Shown here one piece after another: positions 35,251 to 44,263 of a stretch of 64,000 bases of DNA. The DNA is from Luteibacter mycovicinus (GTDB lineage Bacteria > Pseudomonadota > Gammaproteobacteria > Xanthomonadales > Rhodanobacteraceae): positions 4,396,001 through 4,460,000 of the forward strand of contig NZ_JQNL01000001.1 of NCBI RefSeq assembly GCF_000745235.1, given 5' to 3'. Position 1 is the first letter of the stretch. Each line of letters starts with the position of its first letter. Position numbers and translations under genes: made by a program. The notes beneath the pieces were generated by a model. That model made no database searches, was not told where the DNA came from, and saw nothing but the letters and a program-made list of their open reading frames with translations.

Positions 35251-36431
35251 ACGGTGGTGGCGGCGGTCTCGTGGGCGACCGGCTGCTTGCCCGGCTTCGG
35301 CAGCTCGAAGTCGCGATAGCGGCCGGGGTCGCCGGCGAGGCCGGCTTCGGCGGCTTTGGCGATGTTGTACATCTCGCGGGCGGTGACGTAGTGGAGGACG
35401 TAGTTCACACCATCGTTGTAGACCGCCTCGAGGTGGTCGTGCATGGCATCGGCGGGAGCGCCGAGCAGCGTGTCCATGTCGCGTTCCTGGGTGCCGTGGG
35501 TGTGCACCTTGACGAAGACCCACTCGGGGCGGCCTTCGACGTGGATGCCCGTGTCGACCCATTGATCGACACGCGATGGCGTCGGTGGGCAGCCCTGGCG
35601 CACATCGGAGTTCTCGATACGTGGGATGACGCCGAAGCGCCGGTCTTTCCAGTTGAGGCCCAGCGGCCCCTGGATAATCAGCAGGTCGCCACTCGGTTTG
35701 CCGCCCACGCGCATCGGCACGCCGGTGTCGTGCGATTTGCAGCGCTGCGGGTCGTCGGTGGCGTAGTAGATCGCATTGGACATCCGCGTCTGCGTGTCGC
35801 TGGGGGCGGAGGGCAGGGTGAAGTCCGCGTAGCAACCCAGCTCGCGCAACAGGATCAGCTCGTTGTCGATGCCGCACCAACGGCCATCGGCGCGTGAGTT
35901 GTCCAGGCACCAGTTACCGTGGATGAAGGCGAAGCGCAGCTGGCCGGTGACGGGATCGCGCGGCAAGGCATCATGCCTGTCGTGCAGAAGGCGGTTGAAG
36001 CGGTCGATGGTGGCGACGAAGTTGGCTTCCGTGTCGTTGTCGTGATGCAGATGGATTTCGATCTCACCGTACCCATCGGCACAAAGCGACTGCAGCTTGT
36101 CCAGATGCTCCTCGACGTATTCCTCTTCCGGGTAGAAGAAGCTGTGCTGCGGAACGCGTCCGTCCGCGTCGCGATGGCGCGCCGCCAGCGCGCGATAATC
36201 GCTGCACCAGCGGTCCACGCGACGCCGCTGCGTATCCATGTCCACACGGCCCCAGTTCGGCTCGAAATGGTCGACGAAGCAGAACAGCACGTGTTTCGGT
36301 CCTTGCACCTTCGGCGGCTTGCGCCGGGTCAGATAGCCCCACAGCCAGTACTGCATGTTGCGTGCGCGGATGGCCACGGTGACCGCCGCCGCGACCAGCA
36401 GGAGCAGGACGAGCAGGGCGATGACGATCAC
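35247..36431 (-). CDS. Membrane-anchored protein of unknown function, last gene of the biosynthetic operon
   Basis: A 394-residue protein starting at GTG 36431, two bases after the preceding stop. One N-terminal transmembrane helix (VIVIALLVLLLLVAAAVTVA) anchors a large domain. Conserved-looking acidic/His motifs include CFVDHFEPNWG near the domain start, IEIHLHHDNDTEANF, FIHGNWCLDNS and VKVHTHGTQERDMD. The D-H and H-x-H patterns and the strand order recall NodB-type or other metal-dependent deacetylase folds, but I cannot assign a family. The stop codon is part of a REP element. Context suggests a late step in polysaccharide processing. Confidence 0.65.
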   Translation of the reverse strand: MIVIALLVLLLLVAAAVTVAIRARNMQYWLWGYLTRRKPPKVQGPKHVLFCFVDHFEPNWGRVDMDTQRRRVDRWCSDYRALAARHRDADGRVPQHSFFYPEEEYVEEHLDKLQSLCADGYGEIEIHLHHDNDTEANFVATIDRFNRLLHDRHDALPRDPVTGQLRFAFIHGNWCLDNSRADGRWCGIDNELILLRELGCYADFTLPSAPSDTQTRMSNAIYYATDDPQRCKSHDTGVPMRVGGKPSGDLLIIQGPLGLNWKDRRFGVIPRIENSDVRQGCPPTPSRVDQWVDTGIHVEGRPEWVFVKVHTHGTQERDMDTLLGAPADAMHDHLEAVYNDGVNYVLHYVTAREMYNIAKAAEAGLAGDPGRYRDFELPKPGKQPVAHETAATTV

Positions 36432-36433
36432 AT

Positions 36434-37594
36434 TCAGGCTCCGGCCGGGACGAGGGTGAGCAGCTGTTCGGCGTTGTTGCGCCACTGCCGCTCGCTGGCG
36501 ATGTAGTCGCGGGCGGCGTCGCCCACGCGCTGGCGTTCGTCGGCATGGCGCGCCAGCGCGAGCACGCGCTCGACGCAGGCGGCGGCGTCACCGTGCGGAA
36601 ACAGCCAGCCCGTGCGGCCATCGGCAATCACTTCCGCCACCGGCGCGTAGTCGGGCGCGACCACCGCGACACCCATACCCATGAACTCGAACAGTTTCAT
36701 GGGAGACCCGTAGTGATTGGAATTCGGCAGCACGGCATAGTCCATACAGGCGATCCAGCTGGCGACCTCGTCGTGCGGTACCCGACCCGGCAGCAATACC
36801 CGGTCGGCCAGACCGCGATCCGCGATCAGTGCCCGGACCGCGGGCAGCGTCTTGCCATCGCCGACGAAGACCAGCGCCAGTTCCGGCACGGCATCCAGCT
36901 GCCCGGCGATGGCTTCGACGAAGCCATCCACACCGTGCCAGTGGGCGAAGGCGCCGATATGGCCGCACACCACCCGGCCGGTCAGGCCGCGCGAGGCGCG
37001 CAGTGCGGCGACATCGAAGCGCGAAGGATCGAAACGTGGCAGGTCGACCGCATTGGGCGAGACCACACTGGGGGCGATGGCGCCGTATGCGCCGCGCGCG
37101 AAGTCACGAAAGTACGTGGAGATGAAGACCAGTCCCGTCGCACGCCGCAGGCACCAGCCCTCGATGCGCCGGGCCAGCCCTTTCATCGTCAGCGGGCGCA
37201 CCCGGTCGACCAGCGCCGAGTCGTTGATCTCCAGCAGCAGGGGGATGCCGCGCCGGCGTGCGAGCCAGACGGTGGCGAAAAGGAACAGGGAGTAGCGCTC
37301 GTAGATCAGTGCGGGCGGCGCCTTGCGCCAGGCGCGTGCCATACGAAACCACGTCACCACGTTGTAAAGCAGCTCGAACATCTCGAAGACGACGCCAGGC
37401 AGTCGCGTCACCAGCGTGGCGATGCGACCGCGCTTACCGGGCGAGGCGTCCTCGACCTCCCGCTCGGGATCGGCGCCCGGAAACGACATGACGGAAACGT
37501 CGTGCCCCAGCTCACGCAACGCCTGCACGATGCCGCGGATGTGCACTCCCTCGACGTGTCGACCGCGCGTGCGGTGGTGATAGAGGATGTTCAT
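36434..37594 (-). CDS. Glycosyltransferase family 4
   Basis: A 386-residue GT-B glycosyltransferase. The N-terminal domain begins MNILYHHRTRGRHVEGVHIR and the nucleotide-sugar site is SPMKLFEFMGMGVAVVAPDY with the E-x7-E type acidic pair. It uses a nucleotide sugar and retains anomeric configuration; donor and acceptor are unknown. The ATG at 37594 overlaps the deacetylase stop (ATGA); an upstream open extension is discounted. Confidence 0.87.
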   Translation of the reverse strand: MNILYHHRTRGRHVEGVHIRGIVQALRELGHDVSVMSFPGADPEREVEDASPGKRGRIATLVTRLPGVVFEMFELLYNVVTWFRMARAWRKAPPALIYERYSLFLFATVWLARRRGIPLLLEINDSALVDRVRPLTMKGLARRIEGWCLRRATGLVFISTYFRDFARGAYGAIAPSVVSPNAVDLPRFDPSRFDVAALRASRGLTGRVVCGHIGAFAHWHGVDGFVEAIAGQLDAVPELALVFVGDGKTLPAVRALIADRGLADRVLLPGRVPHDEVASWIACMDYAVLPNSNHYGSPMKLFEFMGMGVAVVAPDYAPVAEVIADGRTGWLFPHGDAAACVERVLALARHADERQRVGDAARDYIASERQWRNNAEQLLTLVPAGA

Positions 37595-38229
37595 GGTGCC
37601 GACCCTTCCAGCGCCGCGAAGCCGAAGCCCTGCGACAGCCACTCAGGCAGCATCACGTCGAGTGCCTCGGCCGCCTTGTCGCTGTCGTCGTGCATGAGCA
37701 CGATGTCGCCGGGCGCGGGCGGGTCGTTGCGCAGGCGGGCGATCAGGGTTTCCACCGGGGCGTCCTGATAGTCGAGACTGTCGTAGGACCAGTAGACCAG
37801 ATTGCGCTTGCGCCGCGCGAAGTGCAGCAGCAACTGCGCGCCCACGTAACCACTGGGCGGGCGCATCCGGTGATGCGGGCGGTCGTCGAACAGCCGCAGC
37901 AGTGCGTCGGTGCGATACACCTCGTCCAGCTGTTTCGTGAGGGTCATGTTGCTGAAAGACCAGTGGCTGTACGAGTGATTGCCGATCATGTGGCCCTCGG
38001 CGACGATCCGCTGCACGATCTCCGGGTACTGCTCGATCTTCTCGCCGACAAGGAAGAAGCTCGCTTTGACGCCGTGCTTCGCGAGGGTGTCGAGCAGGCG
38101 CGGCGTGTGGCCTGGCTCGGGGCCGTCGTCGAAGCTGAGGTAGCGCAGGCAGGCGTCGCGTGTCCGGGTCATCACCAGGGTTTCGGGGAGAAGCCCGAGG
38201 AGTTCGAGTTTTCTGGGTTTTCGGATCAT
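37591..38229 (-). CDS. Polysaccharide deacetylase (NodB family)
   Basis: A 212-residue NodB-domain protein. The motifs are LSFDDGPEPGHTPRLL (catalytic and metal Asp), GNHSYSHWSF (metal His residues), MRPPSGYVGAQ and VLMHDDSDKA with the C-terminal catalytic His. No signal peptide is seen, so it may act on a cytoplasmic lipid-linked sugar. It would remove N- or O-acetyl groups from a saccharide. It overlaps both neighbours by ATGA. Confidence 0.88.
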   Translation of the reverse strand: MIRKPRKLELLGLLPETLVMTRTRDACLRYLSFDDGPEPGHTPRLLDTLAKHGVKASFFLVGEKIEQYPEIVQRIVAEGHMIGNHSYSHWSFSNMTLTKQLDEVYRTDALLRLFDDRPHHRMRPPSGYVGAQLLLHFARRKRNLVYWSYDSLDYQDAPVETLIARLRNDPPAPGDIVLMHDDSDKAAEALDVMLPEWLSQGFGFAALEGSAP

Positions 38230-39437
38230 GGTGTCGGCGGGTGGCGAGGGTGGGCGCGTGCCGCGAGGTGGGGGCCGCGCGCGTGGCGCGCTCCCACATG
38301 GGCGACGTGGGTGAGGATGCGCTCGAGGCGGTCGATGTTTTCGTCCCAGCGGAACGTGGCGGCATGGTCGGCGATGGCGGCTGCGTCGAAGTGGCGTTCC
38401 AGGGCTTCGATCAGCGCGGTACCCAGTTCGTGTGGCTGGTGAGGTGGAACGAGGATACCCGCGTGCCCGGGGACCACTTCGGGGATGCCGCCCACGTCTG
38501 TGGCGACGATGGGCGTGCCGCAGGCCATCGCTTCCAGTATCACGTTGGGAACGCCTTCGTTGTGACTGGGCAGGCAGAGGACATCCGCCGCACGGAACCA
38601 GTCGGCGGTGGCTACGTGGTCTACCGCGCCCTCGAAATGCACGGCGGTGGCGCAACACAGCGACGCCGCGCGATCTTCGAGGTGAGCGCGGCTCGCACCG
38701 CTGCCGACGAAGACCAGACGTGCGTCGTGATGACGCCCGACCAGCTGCGGGAAGGCGTCGATCAGATCGTGGCAGCCCTTCGTCGCCTTGAGGTTGCCGA
38801 CGTAAAGGACGAGCGGTACCTCGGGCGGCAGCCCCAGCCGAAGCCGCGCGGCGGTGCGATCGCCGCGATGAAACACCCGCGTGTCGACCCCGTTGTACAG
38901 CGTCTCGACGGTGTTGGCATGCGCGCCCAGCGACACCGCACGCGCGGCGAGCGCGCGACTGACCGCGACGACGCCGGCCGCGTCACGCAGGGCCTGCCGG
39001 ATCTGCGGACGCCGGAGACGCGCCTCCGCCTGCACGTTGAGGTCGCTGCCGTGCACCTTGACCACGTACGGAATACCGAGCAGGCGCGCGAGCCACGCGC
39101 CGGCCACCGCATCCGGGAAGGCCCAGCTGGCGAGCAGCACGTCATAGTGCGCGCTACGGATCTCGCGTCCGCGCTGCCACATGACGCAGGCGAAGAAGCA
39201 CAACGCGTTGAGGAAGCGGCCGAAGCCCGGCGGGTGATAAAAGGTGAACCAGTCCTCGCGGACGCCCGACACCCGCGTTTCGCCCTGGCGCCCCGCCATG
39301 CGCTCGCGAAATTCCACTGCGGTGAGTACATCCACGTCGTGACGCTCGCCGAGGCGCTGGAACTGCTGCCGGTTGAACGTGCCGCGGCGTGGATCCCACG
39401 GGGTGGGGAACAGGTTGGTCAGGACGAGGACTTTCAT
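38226..39437 (-). CDS. Glycosyltransferase family 4
   Basis: A 403-residue GT-B enzyme starting MKVLVLTNLFPTPWDPRRGT. It has VVKVHGSDLNVQAEA in the acceptor domain, YNGVDTRVFHRGDR at the inter-domain hinge and EGVPNVILEAMACGTPIVAT as the donor-binding E-x7-E motif. The last 30 or so residues (VGARHARGPHLAARAHPRH) are basic, low in complexity and partly encoded by a REP-like palindrome, so the true domain probably ends near residue 370. Confidence 0.88.
   Translation of the reverse strand: MKVLVLTNLFPTPWDPRRGTFNRQQFQRLGERHDVDVLTAVEFRERMAGRQGETRVSGVREDWFTFYHPPGFGRFLNALCFFACVMWQRGREIRSAHYDVLLASWAFPDAVAGAWLARLLGIPYVVKVHGSDLNVQAEARLRRPQIRQALRDAAGVVAVSRALAARAVSLGAHANTVETLYNGVDTRVFHRGDRTAARLRLGLPPEVPLVLYVGNLKATKGCHDLIDAFPQLVGRHHDARLVFVGSGASRAHLEDRAASLCCATAVHFEGAVDHVATADWFRAADVLCLPSHNEGVPNVILEAMACGTPIVATDVGGIPEVVPGHAGILVPPHQPHELGTALIEALERHFDAAAIADHAATFRWDENIDRLERILTHVAHVGARHARGPHLAARAHPRHPPTP
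38273..38297 (-). repeat. REP-like palindrome in the 3' end of a glycosyltransferase gene
   Basis: On the minus strand it reads GTGGGAGC then GCGC-CAC-GCGC and GGCC, one base off the GTAGGAGC head seen elsewhere in the window. It is translated as VGARHARGP at the C-terminus of the GT4 protein. Confidence 0.55.
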
Positions 39438-40555
39438 GTCACGGCCTCCCTGTCGCCGAAGTACAGGCGGCCATAGCGTGCCGCCATCGCATCGAGCGAG
39501 CCATGCGCCTCGACCCAGTCGCGCGCGGCACGGCCCAGACGCGACGCGCGCTGCGATTCATGGAGCAGACCGAGCATCGCTTCGGCCAGGGCTGGCGGAT
39601 CGCAGGCGGGCACGATATTCCCCGTCGCCCCATCGCTGACGATCTCCGCGTTGCCGCCGACGTCGGTGGCGACGATGGGCAGGCCGGTGGCGCAGGCCTC
39701 CAGCAACGCCATGGAGTAGCCCTCCGTGATCGAAGGCAGCACGAACAGGTCCAGGCCCTGCAGCAGTTCGCGTACGTCGTCGCGGTCGCCGAGAAAATGC
39801 ACGCAGCCGGCGACGCCTTCATCGTAGGCGCAGGCGCGTAAGGTCTCGCGAAGCTCGCCGTCGCCGATCAGCACGAGCGCGGTATCGGGTCGCTTGTGGC
39901 GCACCACGCGGAACGCGCGGATCAGGCTGGCCTGGTCCTTGGTCCAGTTGAGCCGTCCCACGGTGCCGATGATCCGGGTGGCGTCCGGGATCTTCAACTG
40001 GTGGGTCAGGCGTTCGTGCATGGCGTCGGACGCCACGTCGAAGCCTTCGACGACGATGCCGTTCGGCACGACGCAGGTTTTCCTGGCCGGCGCGACGCCG
40101 CGGCGTACCGCATCGCGGCGGGCGGCTTCGCATACCGCCACGACTGCGTCGGTCGCCTTCAGGGCGCGGCGAAACAACCATTCGCGGCGGCCACCCTTGC
40201 GGTTGGCACCGCCCATGCCATGGCGCGTGTTCACCACCTGGCGGATGCCCATGCCCGCGCTGGCCAGCACCGCCTGGTAGTGCGCCACCGCGTTATGCGT
40301 GTGCAGCACCTCGGTGTAGTGCCCGGCGATGAACTGCCGTGCGCACGCGAGCGCACGGAGGTCCAGTCCCGTCTTCTTGCCGCAGGCATGTACCGGAATG
40401 CCCAGCCGGTCGAGCTCGCCGGCCAGCGAGCCGCGCTCGAACAGGCAGACCACCTGGACCTTGTCACCCTGACGGTGCTGCGCCTTCACCAGGTCGATGA
40501 CCATGCGCTCGAGGCCGCCGCGGTTGAGGTTCTCGACGAAGTGCGTGATGTTCAC
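39434..40555 (-). CDS. Glycosyltransferase family 4
   Basis: A 373-residue GT-B enzyme beginning MNITHFVENLNRGGLERMVI, the RGGxE pattern common in sugar-transferring GT4 proteins. VPNGIVVEGFDV marks the hinge and EGYSMALLEACATGLPIVAT the donor site. Donor and linkage are unknown. It overlaps neighbours on both sides by ATGA and is probably one of the repeat-unit assembly enzymes. Confidence 0.88.
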   Translation of the reverse strand: MNITHFVENLNRGGLERMVIDLVKAQHRQGDKVQVVCLFERGSLAGELDRLGIPVHACGKKTGLDLRALACARQFIAGHYTEVLHTHNAVAHYQAVLASAGMGIRQVVNTRHGMGGANRKGGRREWLFRRALKATDAVVAVCEAARRDAVRRGVAPARKTCVVPNGIVVEGFDVASDAMHERLTHQLKIPDATRIIGTVGRLNWTKDQASLIRAFRVVRHKRPDTALVLIGDGELRETLRACAYDEGVAGCVHFLGDRDDVRELLQGLDLFVLPSITEGYSMALLEACATGLPIVATDVGGNAEIVSDGATGNIVPACDPPALAEAMLGLLHESQRASRLGRAARDWVEAHGSLDAMAARYGRLYFGDREAVT

Positions 40556-41907
40556 GAGACGAGCTCCGAGACGGTGACACGCAACTTGCCGCTGCGGGTG
40601 AGCGGAATGTCGTCGACGAAATGGCAGTGCAGTTCGGCGCTGTCGCCGATGACCTTGCCTACTTCACGACGGATATAGGCGAGCGAGGCGTCGTCGAAGC
40701 CGTCGCCACGTACGATGGAAAGATCGAGCCGGTCGAGACGGCGCTGTACCAGCTGAAAGCGCTGCAGCCCAGGCACGTCCTTGAGCATGTGCGGAAAGAA
40801 TTCGCCCGGCAGAACGTGACCGGCCGGGGTGCGGATGGCATCGAGCTTGCGGCCGTCGACCGACGCGAGCATGGGCAGGCCGCGTCCGCATGGGCAGCGG
40901 TGCTCGGCGTGGGTCGCCATGTCACCGTTGACGTAGCGAATGAAGGGCATGCCGCGATTGAACAGGTCGGTGATGGCTACTTCGCCGCTGCCGTGGGTGA
41001 CCGGATGGCCATCGACGAGGGTCTCCACCACAAGGTGGTCCGCATTCACATGCAGCCCGTCGCGGTGCTCGCACTCGGAAGCGATCAGCATGAACTCGCG
41101 GCAGCCGTAGGTGTTGAAGGTCGGTGCGCCGAACGCGCGTTCGATGATCTCGCGCTGAAACGGATGCAAAGCCTCGGCCGCGCCGATGATCGAGGCGGGT
41201 CGCGTGATCTGTCGGCCGGTCGCAAGCAGCCATTCGGCAAGACGTACCAGCGGGCCGACGTAGCCGACGAGTACTTCCGGCTTATAGGCGTCGATGGCGT
41301 CCGCGTAGGAGGCGAGGTTGGTCTCGTTCATGTGGAAGCTGTCGAGCAGCTTGCGCGCGAACACCGCGTTATAGATCCGGTCCTTGATCCGGTGCGCCGT
41401 CGAGGGGCTGCCCACCGCTCCACCCCAGAGGAACAGCGTGCGCCGTCCCATGCGCGATCCGGCCCAGCCGTAGCCACGCCACATCACCGCGACGCGGCGG
41501 TCGTTGCTCTCGCGGGTGAAGCCGAAGCGCAGCGGTTCGCCGGTCGAGCCGCCCGTCGCCTTGTAGCCGAGGGTGTCTTTCAGCGAACTCGCCTTCAGTT
41601 CGTCCGCATGGTGGCGGATGTCCCCCTTGGTCAGTACGGGAAGCGTCGCGAAGTCGGCCATGCTGCGGATGTCGCCCGGCCGCATGCCGATCTCGGTCCA
41701 GCGGCGTCGGTAGTAGGGCACCTCGTGCCAGCACCAGTCCAGCAGCGAGCGCAGCCGGTCCATCTGCAAGGCCTCGAGACGCTCCGGTGAGAGCCACTGC
41801 TCGCGCTCGTAGTGACGCATATGGCGGGGGGTATCGCGTCGACGCAGGACCCCTTCATACGCGGGCCAGACGACGTGGCGGAGCAGGTTTTCATAGACCG
41901 TGCTCAT
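40552..41907 (-). CDS. CapK/PaaK-like adenylate-forming enzyme
   Basis: A 451-residue protein of the phenylacetate-CoA ligase (PaaK)/CapK group. It has the P-loop-like GYKATGGSTGEPLRFGFT, the AMP-binding FNTYGCREFMLIASE and RYVNGDMATHAE with the ribose-binding Asp. CapK relatives are common in capsule and EPS loci but their reaction is unproven. It could activate a carboxylic acid, or transfer an acyl group to the saccharide or a carrier protein. Here it lies in the same operon as a hybrid megasynthase. The ATG at 41907 overlaps the preceding gene's stop. Confidence 0.8.
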   Translation of the reverse strand: MSTVYENLLRHVVWPAYEGVLRRRDTPRHMRHYEREQWLSPERLEALQMDRLRSLLDWCWHEVPYYRRRWTEIGMRPGDIRSMADFATLPVLTKGDIRHHADELKASSLKDTLGYKATGGSTGEPLRFGFTRESNDRRVAVMWRGYGWAGSRMGRRTLFLWGGAVGSPSTAHRIKDRIYNAVFARKLLDSFHMNETNLASYADAIDAYKPEVLVGYVGPLVRLAEWLLATGRQITRPASIIGAAEALHPFQREIIERAFGAPTFNTYGCREFMLIASECEHRDGLHVNADHLVVETLVDGHPVTHGSGEVAITDLFNRGMPFIRYVNGDMATHAEHRCPCGRGLPMLASVDGRKLDAIRTPAGHVLPGEFFPHMLKDVPGLQRFQLVQRRLDRLDLSIVRGDGFDDASLAYIRREVGKVIGDSAELHCHFVDDIPLTRSGKLRVTVSELVS

Positions 41908-43166
41908 ACGGTCCTCAACAGGACGGCCACGAGGACGAAGAAGCCCGCAATGGTGCCCATCGCAGCGGGGACCCAACGCCAGCCGCCGTCGGACAGACGG
42001 AAGAAGGGGAGCTCCGGCCAGCGGCGACGCGCACCCACGTAGTGGCCGGCGACCATGGCGGCGATGAGGTACATGACGATCATGTAGCTGCGGCTGAGGA
42101 AGAACGCCGAGGCGAACAGGCCGCACAGCGACAGCAGCAAGGTCAGCGCCATCTGCCGCTCGGTTGCCCAGTCGGCTTCGACGGCCGCGTCCTTCCCGGG
42201 CACGCGCACATGCCGCACGATGGTCAACATCATCCAGAAGCCATACCCGACGAAGGCAAGCCACAACACGAAGCCGACGAACCCGGTTTCCGCGATGACC
42301 AGCACGAACGAGTTATGAGCGGTGAGCTCGTTGTACTCGGTGAAGTTGCCGGCGCCGACGCCGAAGATCGGGTTGTCGCGGAACATCTCGAGTCCCGCGT
42401 ACCAGGCATCCACGCGACCGGCCGCGGATTCCTCGCCGGCATCCAGCTCGTCCATGCGCGATGACAGCAGCTTCATCACCGTAAGGCCGATGATGCCGAG
42501 TACGCCGGCCACCGCGATGCCGCGCTTGTACCAGACGTAGCAGCCAGCCACGACGAGCACGGCAAGCATCGCGCCGCGCGAATTGGTCAGCAGTATCCCG
42601 TACAGAAGCAGTGCGGCGGCACCGAGCCAGACAAGGCGCATCGTGCCCGCACCGGGTCGGCCCAGAAACATCGCCATCGGCAGCGTGGCGGCGAAGAGCA
42701 GGCCGAGATCGTTGGGGTCGTTGAAGATACCCACGTACTGGATGCGGCCGCCTTCGCCGATCGGGATGTCGGTCCAGCCCATGCCGGTCTTCGCCTGTTC
42801 GATGCCGTGCAGCGCGAGCACCGCCGCGCAGATGACGAACACGGTCATCGCCGTCCGCACACGCTTCTGCGTGCTGCATGCGGCACCGAGGACGAAGAAC
42901 GCGATGACGGCCGGGCCGAACCTGGCGAGCTCGTCGACCGCGCCACCCGTCCATCCGTTGGCGACTTCCGAGACCATCAGGATCAGCAGGAAGGCCGGGA
43001 GGATGATGAATTGCGGCGCCTGGAAGGTCTTGTCGCGTGAGATCAGCCACGCGCCGAACGCCAGCATCAGTACCACGGGCAGGATCGGCACGAGATCCAG
43101 CCCCGGCACGTAATCTTGCGGCCGGATGATGGTGAGCACCACATAGACCAGGATCAGAGGGAACAT
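41904..43166 (-). CDS. O-antigen ligase/polymerase family protein (Wzy-like)
   Basis: A 420-residue inner-membrane protein with about 10-12 hydrophobic segments and a large periplasmic loop before the conserved Wzy_C region (AAGRVDAWYAGLEMFRDNPI then GVGAGNFTEYN). It begins MFPLILVYVVLTIIRPQDYV, a start typical of EPS-cluster polymerases. It should polymerise flipped repeat units, with the Wzx-like protein and chain-length protein on the + strand. It overlaps the upstream deacetylase gene by 13 bp. Confidence 0.85.
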   Translation of the reverse strand: MFPLILVYVVLTIIRPQDYVPGLDLVPILPVVLMLAFGAWLISRDKTFQAPQFIILPAFLLILMVSEVANGWTGGAVDELARFGPAVIAFFVLGAACSTQKRVRTAMTVFVICAAVLALHGIEQAKTGMGWTDIPIGEGGRIQYVGIFNDPNDLGLLFAATLPMAMFLGRPGAGTMRLVWLGAAALLLYGILLTNSRGAMLAVLVVAGCYVWYKRGIAVAGVLGIIGLTVMKLLSSRMDELDAGEESAAGRVDAWYAGLEMFRDNPIFGVGAGNFTEYNELTAHNSFVLVIAETGFVGFVLWLAFVGYGFWMMLTIVRHVRVPGKDAAVEADWATERQMALTLLLSLCGLFASAFFLSRSYMIVMYLIAAMVAGHYVGARRRWPELPFFRLSDGGWRWVPAAMGTIAGFFVLVAVLLRTV

Positions 43167-44263
43167 GGTTGCGCCTGTGGTCCGGTGGCTTCGTGTGCGG
43201 CGGTGGGGTAACTCATGAGCTGCGGCAGCGCGAGCATCGCCGCGAACCAGCCCGGTCCCATGTTCGCTTCCACCGGCAGACGGTGCAGGGCGTAGCGATT
43301 CTCGCTGGGCTCCGGGTTGGTGCCGCAGATATAGCTGCACGCGAGCCGGAACCCCGCATTGCGTGTGGCCGCGATCACGGCTTCGTTGTAGGCACGATCG
43401 CCGCCGACCGGATAAGACATCAGGATCGACGGGTGGCGCAGCTCGCGGTCGAGCGTCGCTTTCGAGGCCCGGATCTCGCGCTCCATTTCATCTTCCGGCA
43501 GCCGGGCCAGCATGCGGTGATGCACGCCATGCGAACCGAACTCGTGGCCGCTGGCCTCCATCTCCCGGGCCTGGTCCCAGGTCATCGGACGGCAGTCGGG
43601 CGGTCGCGCGTCGGCGGACGGCATGTTCCATTCCTGCTCGAGCCGTTCGGTCATCGCGGTCTGACCCAGGGCGTCGAGCCATTTCATGCGCAGCAGCACG
43701 TTGCCGGCGATGCGTCGACGGGAGGCGCGATCCGGCGGCAGGGCGATGTCGATACCGAGTTCGGGCAACTGCAGGCGTGGCGCGCGGGTCACCAGAATCA
43801 TGTGGACGAGCCAGTCGTATCCATACGGGCGACCGGTATCGAGATGTCCGGTGGATACGAAGAAGGTCGCAGGCACGCCCACCTCATCGAGGATGGGTGC
43901 CGCGATGCGGTAGTTGTCGTCGTAGCCGTCGTCGAAGGTGATCGCCACCGTATCCGGCGGCAAGGCCTCGCCAGCGTCGAGTGCGGCGGCGATGTCGGTC
44001 AGCCGCATCGGTCGGAAGAACTTCCTGATCCGGATCATCTGCTCGCGGAACTCCGCAGGCGGCGTGCTGATCAGTTCGAGGTCGAACTCGTAGGTATCCG
44101 GATCCGGCAGCGGCATCACCCGGTGATAGGCGAGGATGCGCAGGTCGCGCTGCCACCATGCCCGTACGCGTTGCAACGGATGCAGCAGGCCACTGGAGTA
44201 ACAGAGTTCGCCGAGTCTGCCCCGGATACCGGGTGCGCCACGAAGGGGCCTATCGATCACCAT
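43154..44263 (-). CDS. Polysaccharide deacetylase (NodB family)
   Basis: A 369-residue protein. The NodB motifs are VAITFDDGYDDNYRIA (metal and catalytic Asp), FGSHGVHHRMLARL (metal His pair) and MSYPVGGDRAYN. The N-terminal region RILAYHRVMPLPDPDTYEFD is typical of this class in exosortase-type EPS clusters. No signal peptide is seen. It deacetylates a saccharide, probably a HexNAc-containing repeat unit. The start overlaps the GT2 gene by 7 bp. Confidence 0.87.
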   Translation of the reverse strand: MVIDRPLRGAPGIRGRLGELCYSSGLLHPLQRVRAWWQRDLRILAYHRVMPLPDPDTYEFDLELISTPPAEFREQMIRIRKFFRPMRLTDIAAALDAGEALPPDTVAITFDDGYDDNYRIAAPILDEVGVPATFFVSTGHLDTGRPYGYDWLVHMILVTRAPRLQLPELGIDIALPPDRASRRRIAGNVLLRMKWLDALGQTAMTERLEQEWNMPSADARPPDCRPMTWDQAREMEASGHEFGSHGVHHRMLARLPEDEMEREIRASKATLDRELRHPSILMSYPVGGDRAYNEAVIAATRNAGFRLACSYICGTNPEPSENRYALHRLPVEANMGPGWFAAMLALPQLMSYPTAAHEATGPQAQPCSL

